Shown one piece after another: positions 18,070-27,246 of a DNA stretch of 64,000 nt; positions within the stretch are counted from its first letter, which is position 1, and every line of letters begins with the position of its first letter. The stretch comes from Pseudoalteromonas sp. MMG007 (lineage in GTDB: Bacteria > Pseudomonadota > Gammaproteobacteria > Enterobacterales > Alteromonadaceae). The DNA is taken from positions 239,772 through 303,771 of the forward strand of contig NZ_JAGJEI010000003.1 in the NCBI RefSeq assembly GCF_018100985.1. Reading direction: 5' to 3'. The translations under genes were made by a program, and so were the position numbers. Under the pieces are notes generated by a model. That model was not told where the DNA came from and did not search any database. It was given only the letters and a program-made list of their open reading frames with translations.

Positions 18070-18900
18070 TCAGCCCACTGTCAAAACGTGTAAGCAGTGC
18101 ATTTTGTGCGGTGCTGTCGACTTATTAACAGTTAACAAGTCGACAGCACCCAAAGCTCTGCGAGCTTGGTTACTTATTAGCGTGCTGTCGCCTGCCATTG
18201 AGCGCGCTATAGATTCGCTGGTTTCGTTTTTAGGAATGCAATGCCCACTCACTTTGCCCCCGCGTAAAATAGTCGCGCTGTCGCAGAGCTCAATAACTTC
18301 ATGCAACTTATGGCTAATAAAGAGTACCGAGCAGCCTTCTTTTTTGAGTGATTTTAATGTTGTAAATAAGGCATCAACTTCTTGAGGGGTGAGTACTGAG
18401 GTGGGTTCGTCTAAAATAAGTAACTGAATATCTAATAATAAGCACCTTATTATTTCTACCCGCTGTCGCTCGCCCGTTGAAAGCGTTGACACCAGCCTAT
18501 GTGGGTCAAGCGGCATACCGTAGCGCTTAGATGTTTTTCTAATTCTGCTAGCAAGCGAACTACTGTGCCCTGCTAAATCGCCCAGTGCTAATGCGATATT
18601 TTGCGAAACGGTTAAGGTTTCAAATAATGAGAAATGTTGAAACACCATACCTATGCCTAATTCGCGGGCATCGGCCGGTTCTTTTATGTTCATTACTCGG
18701 CCATTAAAAAACATGTCCCCTTGGTCAGGTTTAACCACACCGTAAAGCATTTTCATTAAAGTGCTTTTACCTGCGCCGTTTTCACCTAGCAGGGCATGCA
18801 CCTCACCGTGTTTTATTTTTATTGTTACGCCGTCGTTGGCTATACATCCGAGGTAGTGCTTTGTCATTCCCTGCATAGTAAGGCGGTATTTATTGTCCAT
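18070..18900 (-). pseudogene. BmpA/YufO-type purine-nucleoside ABC ATPase, half-length remnant
   Basis: 276 residues with a complete first ABC module: Walker A GENGAGKST, Q-loop VFQHFSLF, signature STGERQRVEI, Walker B LLILDEPTS and H-loop FISHK. The wording HALLGENGAGKSTLMKMLYG and EPADARELGIGMVFQHF is typical of the basic-lipoprotein/nucleoside importers, whose ATPase has two ABC modules and about 510 residues. Here the reading frame ends after module one. Its last ~30 codons run through a 41-bp palindrome (18110-18150). The partner permease and binding-protein genes are absent. It is therefore probably a relic. Confidence 0.7.
18110..18150. repeat. Near-perfect 41-bp palindrome at the broken end of the ABC gene
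   Basis: The 20-base arm GGTGCTGTCGACTTATTAAC is followed by a single A and then its reverse complement with one mismatch. Because of the symmetry, both strands encode the peptide GAVDLLTVNKSTAP. Such palindromes arise at deletion or inversion junctions; a terminator role is possible but there is no U-run. Confidence 0.75.
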
Positions 18901-18955
18901 TATTTAAACCTTTTTTTGTGCTTGTTGGTTAAATAAGCTAGCCTAGAAACATAGC

Positions 18956-18969
18956 TGACCAAACGGTCA
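18956..18969. promoter_or_regulatory. RutR-like operator in the divergent purine promoter region
   Basis: TGACC-AAAC-GGTCA is a perfect interrupted palindrome. With flanks it reads CTGACCAAACGGTCAA, two mismatches from the RutR consensus TTGACCANNTGGTCAA. RutR-type TetR regulators control pyrimidine and purine catabolism. It lies about 130 bases upstream of xdhA and 55 bases upstream of the ABC remnant. No regulator gene is adjacent. Confidence 0.45.
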
Positions 18970-19100
18970 ACAATGGCATGGTAACTGCAATAAACTTACC
19001 AAGATGAAAAAGTATTTTTCTTACCCGTGCGCAAACAACAAGAAAAAACATACGCCAAGCCTTTACATATCAGGGCTTTATAAAAAATAAGGGGGTCTGT

Positions 19101-20609
19101 GTGATTCAGTTTTTATTAAATGACACGCCAATAGAAGTAGAAGAATGCTCGCCAAGTCTCACCATTTTGGACTGGCTACGCACCAAAAAAGGGAAAGTAG
19201 GCACCAAAGAAGGGTGTGCTACAGGCGATTGCGGCGCGTGCACAATTTTAGTCGGCGAAGAAAAAACAAATTCAAACGGTAACGCAGTTTGGCACTATCA
19301 AACCATGAACAGCTGCTTGCTTTTATTAGGCAATGCACACGCAAAGCATATAGTAACCGTAGAGGCTGTAACTGCTGGGCTTTACCCAACTCTTGAAGAC
19401 TTACACCCAGTGCAGCGCGCGTTAGTAGAGTGCCATGGTTCGCAATGCGGTTTTTGTACCCCAGGTATAATAATGAGCATGTTGGCGCTTTATATTAATA
19501 ACCCGAGTTACCCAGGTAAAAAAGCCGCTATTCATGCTTTAGGTGGCAACTTGTGCCGTTGTACTGGCTACAGCCCTATTTTACTCGCGGTAGAAAAAGC
19601 CTATAGCTATGAGCGCAAAAATGAGCCTTACTCAGCCCTAGCGGCTCAGTTTAAAGCCTCACTTAATACGCAATATGATGACTATGTTCCATTTTTAAAA
19701 AATGGTCCTCGCAAATTCTACTTGCCACAAAATGCTAAGCAGCTTGTTGAACTAAAAGCGCTTTACCCCCATGCACACTTGGTTGCTGGTGGCACCGACT
19801 TTGCCATTGAGCTTAGCCAAAATATGCTATTGCCCGATGTAATAATATCGCTTAGCCAAACCAGTGAGCTGTGCACAATAAGCGATAACAACGGCGAGCT
19901 ACATATTGGTGCGGCACTCCCTTACAGCCAGTTTGTAGATGCTTTTTACGATTACTACCCAGAGTCTAAGGAGCTATTTGAACGCCTTGGCTCTAACCAA
20001 GTACGTAACAGTGGCACCTTAGGTGGCAGCATAGGGAATGCCTCTCCTATTGGCGATCCAGCCCCATTATTAATTGCACTTAATGCCACTCTAGATTTAT
20101 TAAGCGCAGCAGGCACTCGCACTATAAACGTGGCCGACTACTTTATTGATTACAAAAAAACAGTCATTAAAAGCGATGAAGTCATTAGCAAAATTACAGT
20201 GCCAAAACGCCCAGACTCGTTAAAGCTTGCGTGCCATAAAATTTCAAAACGCTTTGAAGACGATATATCTACTGTGTGTTTAGTCCTAGCTATTGAGCAA
20301 ACACAAGGCGTAATTAGCAATGCCCGCTGCGCCATGGGCGGTATGGCTGCAACACCAAAACGCGCAGCGCACATAGAGCAAAAACTTAATACTCAACCCC
20401 TACAAGTAAGCACATTTATAGATTCCGCTAGTGCTATAAATGATGACTTTGCACCCATGAGCGACGTACGTAGCAGCGCACATTATCGCACTACGGTAAG
20501 CAAAAACTTGCTACAACGTATTGGTATTGAGTTTTGCGGTGCACAGCCAAGCAGCAATAAAAATAATAACAACATTGCCATTACGAGGATCTCACATGCG
20601 TCACTTTGA
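19101..20609 (+). CDS. xdhA: Xanthine dehydrogenase small subunit (2Fe-2S and FAD)
   Basis: 502 residues. The start is GTG 19101 after AAGGGGG. The plant-type ferredoxin domain has C39, C44, C47 and C72. The second iron-sulfur domain has CHGSQCGFC (C116, C119) and [10 protein letters not shown] (C152, C154). The FAD domain begins near [14 protein letters not shown] (~230) and includes [21 protein letters not shown]. It passes electrons from the molybdenum subunit to NAD. First gene of the purine catabolic operon; its end overlaps xdhB by 14 bases. Confidence 0.95.
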   Translation: MIQFLLNDTPIEVEECSPSLTILDWLRTKKGKVGTKEGCATGDCGACTILVGEEKTNSNGNAVWHYQTMNSCLLLLGNAHAKHIVTVEAVTAGLYPTLEDLHPVQRALVECHGSQCGFCTPGIIMSMLALYINNPSYPGKKAAIHALGGNLCRCTGYSPILLAVEKAYSYERKNEPYSALAAQFKASLNTQYDDYVPFLKNGPRKFYLPQNAKQLVELKALYPHAHLVAGGTDFAIELSQNMLLPDVIISLSQTSELCTISDNNGELHIGAALPYSQFVDAFYDYYPESKELFERLGSNQVRNSGTLGGSIGNASPIGDPAPLLIALNATLDLLSAAGTRTINVADYFIDYKKTVIKSDEVISKITVPKRPDSLKLACHKISKRFEDDISTVCLVLAIEQTQGVISNARCAMGGMAATPKRAAHIEQKLNTQPLQVSTFIDSASAINDDFAPMSDVRSSAHYRTTVSKNLLQRIGIEFCGAQPSSNKNNNNIAITRISHASL

Positions 20610-22935
20610 AATGGATAAACTAAAAGCCCAAGGCGGAAGTGTTGGCCAATCTAAATACCACGAAAGTGCAATAAAACAAGTATGTGGCAATGCAAACTAC
20701 GCCGACGATAACCCAGAGCCTCATGGCTGCTTACACGCCTACCCTGTGCTTGCGCCTATTACTAGCGGCTTTATTAAATCAATTGATACAAGTAAAGCGC
20801 TTGAAGTTGCAGGTGTTAAACGTATTTTATCGGCTGATGATGTACCCGGTAAGCTTGATATTGGCCCGGTATTTCCAGGTGATGTACTGCTTACTAGCCA
20901 TGAAATTCAATACCACGGGCAACCGGTACTGGTAGTCGTTGCCGACAGCTACGCCATTGCGCGCCGCGCTGCTCGCTTAGTGGTTATAGAGTGCGAGCAA
21001 ACTACACCTATACTCGATATTAAAGAAGCCATAAAAAAAGAGCATTGGGTAAGACCGCCCCATTCACTTAACCGTGGTAATAGCGAGCAAGCCATCAACA
21101 ATGCAGCCCACCAGCTTACAGGCGAAATACACATAGGCGGGCAAGAACATTTTTACCTTGAGGGACAAATAGCACTCGCTCAGCCCGATAACGACGGCGG
21201 GATTCATGTTCAGTGCTCTACGCAACACCCTACAGAGGTGCAGCACTTAGTTGCTAAAATTTTAAAAAAGCCATTTAGCTTTGTTAACGTAGAAACCCGC
21301 CGTATGGGCGGTGCTTTTGGCGGTAAAGAAACCCAAGGCGCACCGTGGGCTTGCCTTGCAGCGCTTGCGGTTTATTACCTTGGCTGTGCAGTGAAAATGC
21401 GCCTAGCCCGCAGCGACGACTTTAAACTTACCGGTAAACGCCACCCATTTTATAACCAATACCATGTAGGGTTTGACGAAAATGGCCTAATTGAAGGCGC
21501 TGATGTAACCGTAAATGGATTTTGTGGTTATTCGCCTGATTTATCTGATGCCATTGTAGACCGCGCCATGTTTCATGCAGATAACGCTTATTACTACCCA
21601 ACTGCCACCATTAAAGGGAATCGCTGTAAAGTAAACACCGTAAGCCACACCGCCTTTAGAGGATTTGGTGGCCCGCAAGGCATGATCATGGGCGAGCTAA
21701 TAATGGACGACATTGCCGCTAAGTTAGGTAAAGATCCGCTTGAGATCCGAAAACTTAATTTATACAAAAAAGGCCGCGACACCACGCCGTATCATCAAAC
21801 AGTAGAGCAGCATATTTTAATAGATATGATTGCTCAGCTTGAGGAGTCGGGTGATTACTGGGCGCGAAAAGAGGCGATTAAAGCCTTTAACGCATCATCC
21901 CCTATTATAAAAAAGGGCCTTGCGATGACGCCGGTAAAATATGGTATATCGTTTACCGTACAACACTTAAACCAAGCGGGAGCGCTCGTGCATGTATATA
22001 GTGATGGATCAATTCATTTAAACCATGGCGGCACCGAAATGGGCCAAGGCTTAAACACTAAAATAGCGCAAATTGTAGCCCATGGGTTTGGCGTTGATTT
22101 TGACGCAGTAAGCATAAGCGCTACCCGTACCGACAAAGTACCAAACACCTCGCCAACCGCCGCCTCAAGCGGTACCGACCTAAACGGCATGGCGGCGCTA
22201 AACGCGGTAAACACCATAAAAGAGCGTTTAATAAACTTTATAAGTGAGCACTTTGAGGTAGACAGCCAAAGTATTGTATTTAAAGATAATCTCATTACCT
22301 TTAGTAAAGGCGAAATTAGCTTTAGCGAACTTGCAAACCTTGCCTACATGAATCGTATATCGCTTTCATCAACGGGTTATTACGCCACGCCTAAAATTCA
22401 TTACGATAGAGCCAAAGGCGAAGGCCGGCCATTTTTTTACTACGCTCACGGCGTAGCACTCAGTGAAGTAGAAATCGATACGCTAACAGGTGAAAACACC
22501 GTAACGCGTGTTGATATTCTGCACGATGTGGGCAGCTCAATTAACCCAGCACTTGATATTGGGCAAATTGAAGGTGCCTTTGTGCAAGGTATGGGCTGGC
22601 TTACCACCGAAGACTTACAATGGAATGATAAAGGCCAGCTTGCAAGCTTTGGCCCTGCTAACTATAAAATTCCGGCTATTGGCGATACACCTGCCGAATT
22701 TAACGTCAATTTATATAATTCGGCCAACCCAGAAACCACCGTATTTAGATCAAAAGCGGTTGGCGAGCCGCCGTTTATGCTGGCCTTTAGTGTATGGAGT
22801 GCTATTCGTAATGCCATAAGCAGTGTGGCCGATTACAAATACACCGCCCCACTTGATACGCCTGCTACGCCTGAGCGTGTATTAAATGCAATTGAGCAAA
22901 CCGCTAGCTGGTTTAAGGAGCATCAACATGGCTAA
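20596..22935 (+). CDS. xdhB: Xanthine dehydrogenase large, molybdopterin-binding subunit
   Basis: 779 residues from ATG 20596 (GAGGATCTCAC then ATG); an upstream frame extension to 20521 is not needed. It carries the molybdenum-cofactor motifs GGAFGGKETQG, SHTAFRGFGGPQGM and NHGGTEMGQGLNTK. Near the C terminus is the active-site glutamate motif KAVGEPPFML. It oxidises hypoxanthine and xanthine to urate in the cytoplasm. Its stop overlaps the xdhC start by eight bases, indicating coupled translation. Confidence 0.95.
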   Translation: MRHFEMDKLKAQGGSVGQSKYHESAIKQVCGNANYADDNPEPHGCLHAYPVLAPITSGFIKSIDTSKALEVAGVKRILSADDVPGKLDIGPVFPGDVLLTSHEIQYHGQPVLVVVADSYAIARRAARLVVIECEQTTPILDIKEAIKKEHWVRPPHSLNRGNSEQAINNAAHQLTGEIHIGGQEHFYLEGQIALAQPDNDGGIHVQCSTQHPTEVQHLVAKILKKPFSFVNVETRRMGGAFGGKETQGAPWACLAALAVYYLGCAVKMRLARSDDFKLTGKRHPFYNQYHVGFDENGLIEGADVTVNGFCGYSPDLSDAIVDRAMFHADNAYYYPTATIKGNRCKVNTVSHTAFRGFGGPQGMIMGELIMDDIAAKLGKDPLEIRKLNLYKKGRDTTPYHQTVEQHILIDMIAQLEESGDYWARKEAIKAFNASSPIIKKGLAMTPVKYGISFTVQHLNQAGALVHVYSDGSIHLNHGGTEMGQGLNTKIAQIVAHGFGVDFDAVSISATRTDKVPNTSPTAASSGTDLNGMAALNAVNTIKERLINFISEHFEVDSQSIVFKDNLITFSKGEISFSELANLAYMNRISLSSTGYYATPKIHYDRAKGEGRPFFYYAHGVALSEVEIDTLTGENTVTRVDILHDVGSSINPALDIGQIEGAFVQGMGWLTTEDLQWNDKGQLASFGPANYKIPAIGDTPAEFNVNLYNSANPETTVFRSKAVGEPPFMLAFSVWSAIRNAISSVADYKYTAPLDTPATPERVLNAIEQTASWFKEHQHG

Positions 22936-23818
22936 TTTAAATGAGTCGTTTCAGGGATTTCATACTCAAAATTGGGCGCAAGCTATAAACGAGCACGAAC
23001 AAAGCGGCACTAACTATGTTATTGCGACTTTGCTGGGAACCAATGGCTCAACCCCACGGGGCACAGGCTCTAAAATGGTAATAAGTGGCGAACATATTTA
23101 CGACACCCTTGGCGGTGGTCACCTTGAATACGTAGTAATAGAAAAAGCCCGCGAGCTACTTGCCAAAGGTGAGGCCACCCAAGTGATAGAGCAGTTTAAC
23201 CTAGGCGCAAATTTAGGCCAATGCTGCGGGGGAGCTGCCACCGTGATGCTTGAGTGCATGCAATGCGAGCGCTTTACCCTCGACATTTACGGCGCAGGCC
23301 ATGTAGCACAGGCGCTTATTGGTATATTGGCACAGCTGCCTATGCGTATACGCTGGATAGATAGCCGCGCCGATGTATTCCCACAATCAATCCCTAATAA
23401 CGTAGTAAAAGTAGTTGATGAAGAGCCAACAGAGCAAGTAAAACGCGCGCCCAAAGCTAATAATTACTTAATATTAACCCATAACCACCAGCTCGATTTT
23501 GCACTCACACAAGCCATTATTAAACGCGCCGATGCCAATTGGCTTGGCGTAATTGGCTCAGATACCAAAGCAAAACGCTTTAAGCAGCGCTTAGCTCATC
23601 GCGATTTTACCACCGAGCAAATAAAGCAAATGGTCTGCCCTGTCGGGCTTGAAAATGTAACGGGCAAGCTCCCAATGGAAGTGGCAATATCAATTAGTGG
23701 GCAGTTAATTGGCCTTTATCAGGCTATGCAAGCCCATGCGCCTAAACGCCAAGGTTTGCAATGGCGTGCACTTAAAAATGCCTTAATTAGCACCGCGCAA
23801 GAGGAAGTAGATGCATGA
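22928..23818 (+). CDS. xdhC: Xanthine dehydrogenase accessory protein XdhC
   Basis: About 296 residues from ATG 22928, preceded by AAGGAG. The N-terminal XdhC/CoxI domain has ATLLGTNGSTPRGTGSKMVI and GGGHLEYVVIEKA. The C-terminal Rossmann part has LDIYGAGHVAQALIGIL and WLGVIGSDTKAKRF. XdhC binds the molybdenum cofactor, protects its sulfurated form and hands it to XdhB. The end overlaps uraD in an ATGA junction. Confidence 0.93.
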   Translation: MANLNESFQGFHTQNWAQAINEHEQSGTNYVIATLLGTNGSTPRGTGSKMVISGEHIYDTLGGGHLEYVVIEKARELLAKGEATQVIEQFNLGANLGQCCGGAATVMLECMQCERFTLDIYGAGHVAQALIGILAQLPMRIRWIDSRADVFPQSIPNNVVKVVDEEPTEQVKRAPKANNYLILTHNHQLDFALTQAIIKRADANWLGVIGSDTKAKRFKQRLAHRDFTTEQIKQMVCPVGLENVTGKLPMEVAISISGQLIGLYQAMQAHAPKRQGLQWRALKNALISTAQEEVDA

Positions 23819-24315
23819 GTAGCTTAAAAATTAATAACCTAAATGAAGCGCAAGCGCATCAAGCTTTAGAGCACTGTTGCGCCGCCCCTAACTGGGTAAG
23901 CGGTATGCTAAATACCATGCCATTTGAAAATAAAGAGCACTTATTTAACAGCGCACAAAGCGTATGGGATAACTTAGGCGAAAGCGATTATTTAGCAGCC
24001 TTTGAAGGCCACCCGCAAATAGGCGATTTATCAACATTAAGTAAAAAGTATGCCGCTACAGCGCAAAAAGCAGGGCACGAACAATCAGGAATGAGCAAAG
24101 CAAACGAGCAAACCCTAAAAGAAATGATTGCGCTTAATAAAGAATATCTCAGTAAATTTGGCTTTATATTTATTGTGTGTGCCAGCGGCAAAAGTGCTGA
24201 GCAAATGCTTGAACTTATTGAGCAGCGTATACACAACACGCGCAGCACAGAGCTTAATATAGCCGCGGGCGAACAAGCCAAAATAACAAAAATAAGATTG
24301 GAGTCCCTGATATGA
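23815..24315 (+). CDS. uraD: OHCU decarboxylase
   Basis: 166 residues, the usual family length. The family signatures are FEGHPQIGDLSTL, with the catalytic His-Pro pair, and LNKEYLSKFGFIFIVCASGKSA. It converts 2-oxo-4-hydroxy-4-carboxy-5-ureidoimidazoline to (S)-allantoin. It starts inside the xdhC stop (ATGA) and ends in another ATGA with hiuH, so the three are translationally coupled. Confidence 0.93.
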   Translation: MSSLKINNLNEAQAHQALEHCCAAPNWVSGMLNTMPFENKEHLFNSAQSVWDNLGESDYLAAFEGHPQIGDLSTLSKKYAATAQKAGHEQSGMSKANEQTLKEMIALNKEYLSKFGFIFIVCASGKSAEQMLELIEQRIHNTRSTELNIAAGEQAKITKIRLESLI

Positions 24316-24662
24316 ATAAAAGTATGAACAAAAGCCCTATTACTACCCATATACTCGATACCAGCACAGGCAAACCGGCTGAAAATGTAGCTGTACAATT
24401 GTTTGTATACACTAATAACAAGTGGGAATTAATTGCTCAAGGTAAAACAAATAGCGACGGGCGTATTACCGACTGGCTAAATACAGACGTTGAATTTGCC
24501 ACCTATAAGTTGGTATTTGATTTAGATAGTTACTATGAAAACCAGCCTACCCCCGCGTTTTACCCTGAGGCGCAAATTACCTTTAGATTACAAGATCAAA
24601 AGCATCACCATATTCCGTTATTGCTTAGCCCATTTGGCTACTCAACGTACAGAGGTAGCTAA
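24312..24662 (+). CDS. hiuH: 5-hydroxyisourate hydrolase (transthyretin-like)
   Basis: 116 residues. The transthyretin-related fold is shown by THILDTSTGKPAENVAVQLF at the N terminus and the invariant C-terminal YRGS tetrapeptide. The active-site His (THILD), a central Arg (DGRITDW) and a late histidine cluster (HHHIPLLLSPFGYSTYRGS) are present. It hydrolyses 5-hydroxyisourate, the PuuD product, to OHCU. It has no signal peptide, so it acts in the cytoplasm. Confidence 0.93.
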   Translation: MNKSMNKSPITTHILDTSTGKPAENVAVQLFVYTNNKWELIAQGKTNSDGRITDWLNTDVEFATYKLVFDLDSYYENQPTPAFYPEAQITFRLQDQKHHHIPLLLSPFGYSTYRGS

Positions 24663-24664
24663 TA

Positions 24665-26029
24665 ATGAACATACAAAACAATAATAAAATGACCGTAATT
24701 TGTGCCAACATACTCGATTTTATTGATGACCCTGCCGTAGCGGGCGACAACGCCCATCGCTATTTTGAAAAAGGCGCATTGGTTATTCAAAACGGCAAAG
24801 TCGTTAAGCTTGGTTACGAGCAAGACATACTGCCAAGCTTAGATAAATCAGCCACTATTATTCGCCACGATGGCAAATTGGTTATGCCCGGCATGATAGA
24901 CACCCACATACATTTGCCGCAAACCGAAATGCTCGGCGCGTATGGCGAGCAGCTTTTAAGCTGGCTCACCGAATACGCCTTTCCCACTGAAAAAAAGTTT
25001 ACCTGTGAGCATTATTCAAAAGACATATCTAACCGCTTTTTAGATGAGCTACTTAGAAACGGCACCACCACCGCGTTGGTATTTGGTACTGTGCACCCGC
25101 AATCGGTGGATGCATTTTTTAACGAATCACAAAAACGTAATTTACGCATGATTGCCGGTAAGGTGATGATGGACAGAAACTGCCCTGACGATTTATCAGA
25201 TTGCGCGCAAACCAGTTACGATCAATCAAAAGCACTGATAGAAAAATGGCACAATGTTGATAGGTTAAGCTATGCAGTAACGCCACGTTTTGCGCCCACA
25301 TCAACTCCTGAGCAACTACAAAAATGTACTCAATTATTAGAAGAATACCCCGACACCTACCTGCATACGCACTTATCTGAAAACAAAGACGAGTGCGAAT
25401 GGGTAAAAGGATTATTCCCAGAAGCAGAAGATTACCTTGGCGTTTACGAGCAAGCTAAAATGGTGCGTAAACGCTCGGTATTTGCCCATAGTATTCATTT
25501 ATCTGAACGTGAGCTTTGCTGCCTTGCCGATAACAACGCGGCCATATCGCACTGCCCTACATCTAACTTATTTTTAGGCTCGGGCCTTTTAAATTTAAAA
25601 GCCTGCGAGGAGCACGGAATAAACGTGGGTATGGGTACTGATGTAGGCGCAGGCACAAGTTTTTCTATGCTACAAACAGGTAACGAAGCTTACAAAATCC
25701 AGCAATTACAAGGCCAAAAGTTTTCAGCATTTAAAGGCATGTATCTCGCTACTTTAGGCGGTGCACGGGCGCTTGATTTAGAAGGCACTATAGGTAACTT
25801 TGCTATTGGCTGTGAAGCCGACTTTATAGTAATGGACTATGCGGCCACCTCGTTTTTAAAATTCAGAATTGGCCATGCAAAAACTCTGCATGAGCAACTT
25901 TTTGCCATGATGATGCTAGGCGATGACCGCTGCATAGAACAAACCTACATCATGGGTAAAAGCGTGTATAAGCGCGATGCAAAAGAGCAGTTTTCAACAA
26001 CCCACACACCGCAATTAGAAGAGGCTTAA
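24665..26029 (+). CDS. guaD: Guanine deaminase
   Basis: 454 residues of the amidohydrolase superfamily. Metal ligands are visible in PGMIDTHIHLPQTEMLG (H81, H83), TYLHTHLSENKDE, FAHSIHLSE and GMGTDVGAGTSFSM. The PQTEMLGAYGEQLLSWL segment is typical of bacterial guanine deaminases. It converts guanine to xanthine, the Xdh substrate. It starts two bases after hiuH and ends four bases before puuD. Confidence 0.93.
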   Translation: MNIQNNNKMTVICANILDFIDDPAVAGDNAHRYFEKGALVIQNGKVVKLGYEQDILPSLDKSATIIRHDGKLVMPGMIDTHIHLPQTEMLGAYGEQLLSWLTEYAFPTEKKFTCEHYSKDISNRFLDELLRNGTTTALVFGTVHPQSVDAFFNESQKRNLRMIAGKVMMDRNCPDDLSDCAQTSYDQSKALIEKWHNVDRLSYAVTPRFAPTSTPEQLQKCTQLLEEYPDTYLHTHLSENKDECEWVKGLFPEAEDYLGVYEQAKMVRKRSVFAHSIHLSERELCCLADNNAAISHCPTSNLFLGSGLLNLKACEEHGINVGMGTDVGAGTSFSMLQTGNEAYKIQQLQGQKFSAFKGMYLATLGGARALDLEGTIGNFAIGCEADFIVMDYAATSFLKFRIGHAKTLHEQLFAMMMLGDDRCIEQTYIMGKSVYKRDAKEQFSTTHTPQLEEA

Positions 26030-26033
26030 CCCA

Positions 26034-27245
26034 ATGGAAAACTATTTATTTGAGCTTGCTCATTTAGTACTGCGTTATTTTCATGTAATTGCAGGCATTG
26101 CGTGGATTGGGGCGTCGTTTTATTTTGCGTGGCTTGATAATAACTTACAACCCCCGCCACAGTGGAAACAAGACAAAGGCATAAAAGGCGATTTATGGGC
26201 CGTGCACGGCGGTGGCTTTTACGAGGTGGCTAAGTATCAAAATGGCCCTGAAGAAATGCCGCATACCCTGCACTGGTTTAAATGGGAAGCCTACACAACG
26301 TGGATCACCGGTATTTTATTATTTAGCCTACTTTATTATGTTGGCGCCGATGTTTACCTAATCGATAACAGTAAAAGTGAGCTAAGTAAATTTGCCGCTA
26401 TTGGCGCGTCGCTTGGCTTTATTGGCTTAGGGTATGGTGTTTATCGGTTATTGTGTAAAACCCCGCTCGTTGAAAACGGTAAAGCGTTTATTGCTGTGGT
26501 TATTGGCATATTGGCCCTTTGGACTTACGGGGTTGACCAGCTATTTAGTGACCGCGCTGTGTATATTCATGTAGGTGCGCTTATTGGTACCTGTATGGTT
26601 GGCAATGTGTACCACATTATTATGCCAGGGCAACGCTACATGGTAAGCGAAGTAGAAGCTGGCCGTATTCCTGATTCAGCACCGGGTTTAAAAGCAAAGC
26701 TGTGCTCTATTCATAATAACTACGCCACGTTACCTGTGGTATTTATTATGCTGAGCAACCACTTTCCTTATACCTACAGCCACAGCTTTGGCTGGCTTAT
26801 ATTAATTGCGCTATTTGGTATTGGCATGTGGATACGCCATTACTTTAACTTAAAGCACCAAGGTATTAATAAACCTTCGGTGCTTGTAAGCGGTATTGCC
26901 GCCTTTTTTGCCCTAATGCTGGCTATAGCTCCGTGGCCTAGCAGCCCAACAAATGCAGGCGAAAACGCACCTTTACAAGCAAGCATTACCGACACTCAAG
27001 CGTGGGATATAATCAGCAAGCACTGTACACAGTGCCACAGTGAAACACCTACCTCTGAGCTTTTTCAAACAGCACCGCTTGGCTTTAAGCTCGACTCTAT
27101 TAATGATGTAAAAAAAGCCAGCACGCTTATTCATACCCGCGCAGTTATAACCAAAGACATGCCATTGGCAAATATGACCAAAATGACTGATGCAGAGCGC
27201 GAAACGCTAGGCTCTTGGCTCACAGCGCTTAAAAAGGAGCAATAA
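26034..27245 (+). CDS. puuD: Membrane urate hydroxylase/oxidase PuuD with cytochrome c domain
   Basis: 403 residues. The N-terminal ~300 residues form about eight membrane segments with the PuuD pattern (RYFHVIAGIAWIGASFYFAWLDN, VHGGGFYEVAKY, HTLHWFKWEAYTTWITG). The last ~100 residues are a cytochrome c domain with a single haem site CTQCH (C331, C334, H335) and candidate axial Met in MPLANMT. PuuD oxidises urate to 5-hydroxyisourate using the haem electron path instead of a soluble O2-dependent uricase. Its catalytic part is in the inner membrane. Confidence 0.93.
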   Translation: MENYLFELAHLVLRYFHVIAGIAWIGASFYFAWLDNNLQPPPQWKQDKGIKGDLWAVHGGGFYEVAKYQNGPEEMPHTLHWFKWEAYTTWITGILLFSLLYYVGADVYLIDNSKSELSKFAAIGASLGFIGLGYGVYRLLCKTPLVENGKAFIAVVIGILALWTYGVDQLFSDRAVYIHVGALIGTCMVGNVYHIIMPGQRYMVSEVEAGRIPDSAPGLKAKLCSIHNNYATLPVVFIMLSNHFPYTYSHSFGWLILIALFGIGMWIRHYFNLKHQGINKPSVLVSGIAAFFALMLAIAPWPSSPTNAGENAPLQASITDTQAWDIISKHCTQCHSETPTSELFQTAPLGFKLDSINDVKKASTLIHTRAVITKDMPLANMTKMTDAERETLGSWLTALKKEQ

Positions 27246-27246
27246 C

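Noticed and set aside
18104..18385. 93-codon plus-strand ORF opposite the ABC ATPase
   Set aside because: Antisense shadow; its shared peptide with the minus-strand protein comes only from the palindrome.
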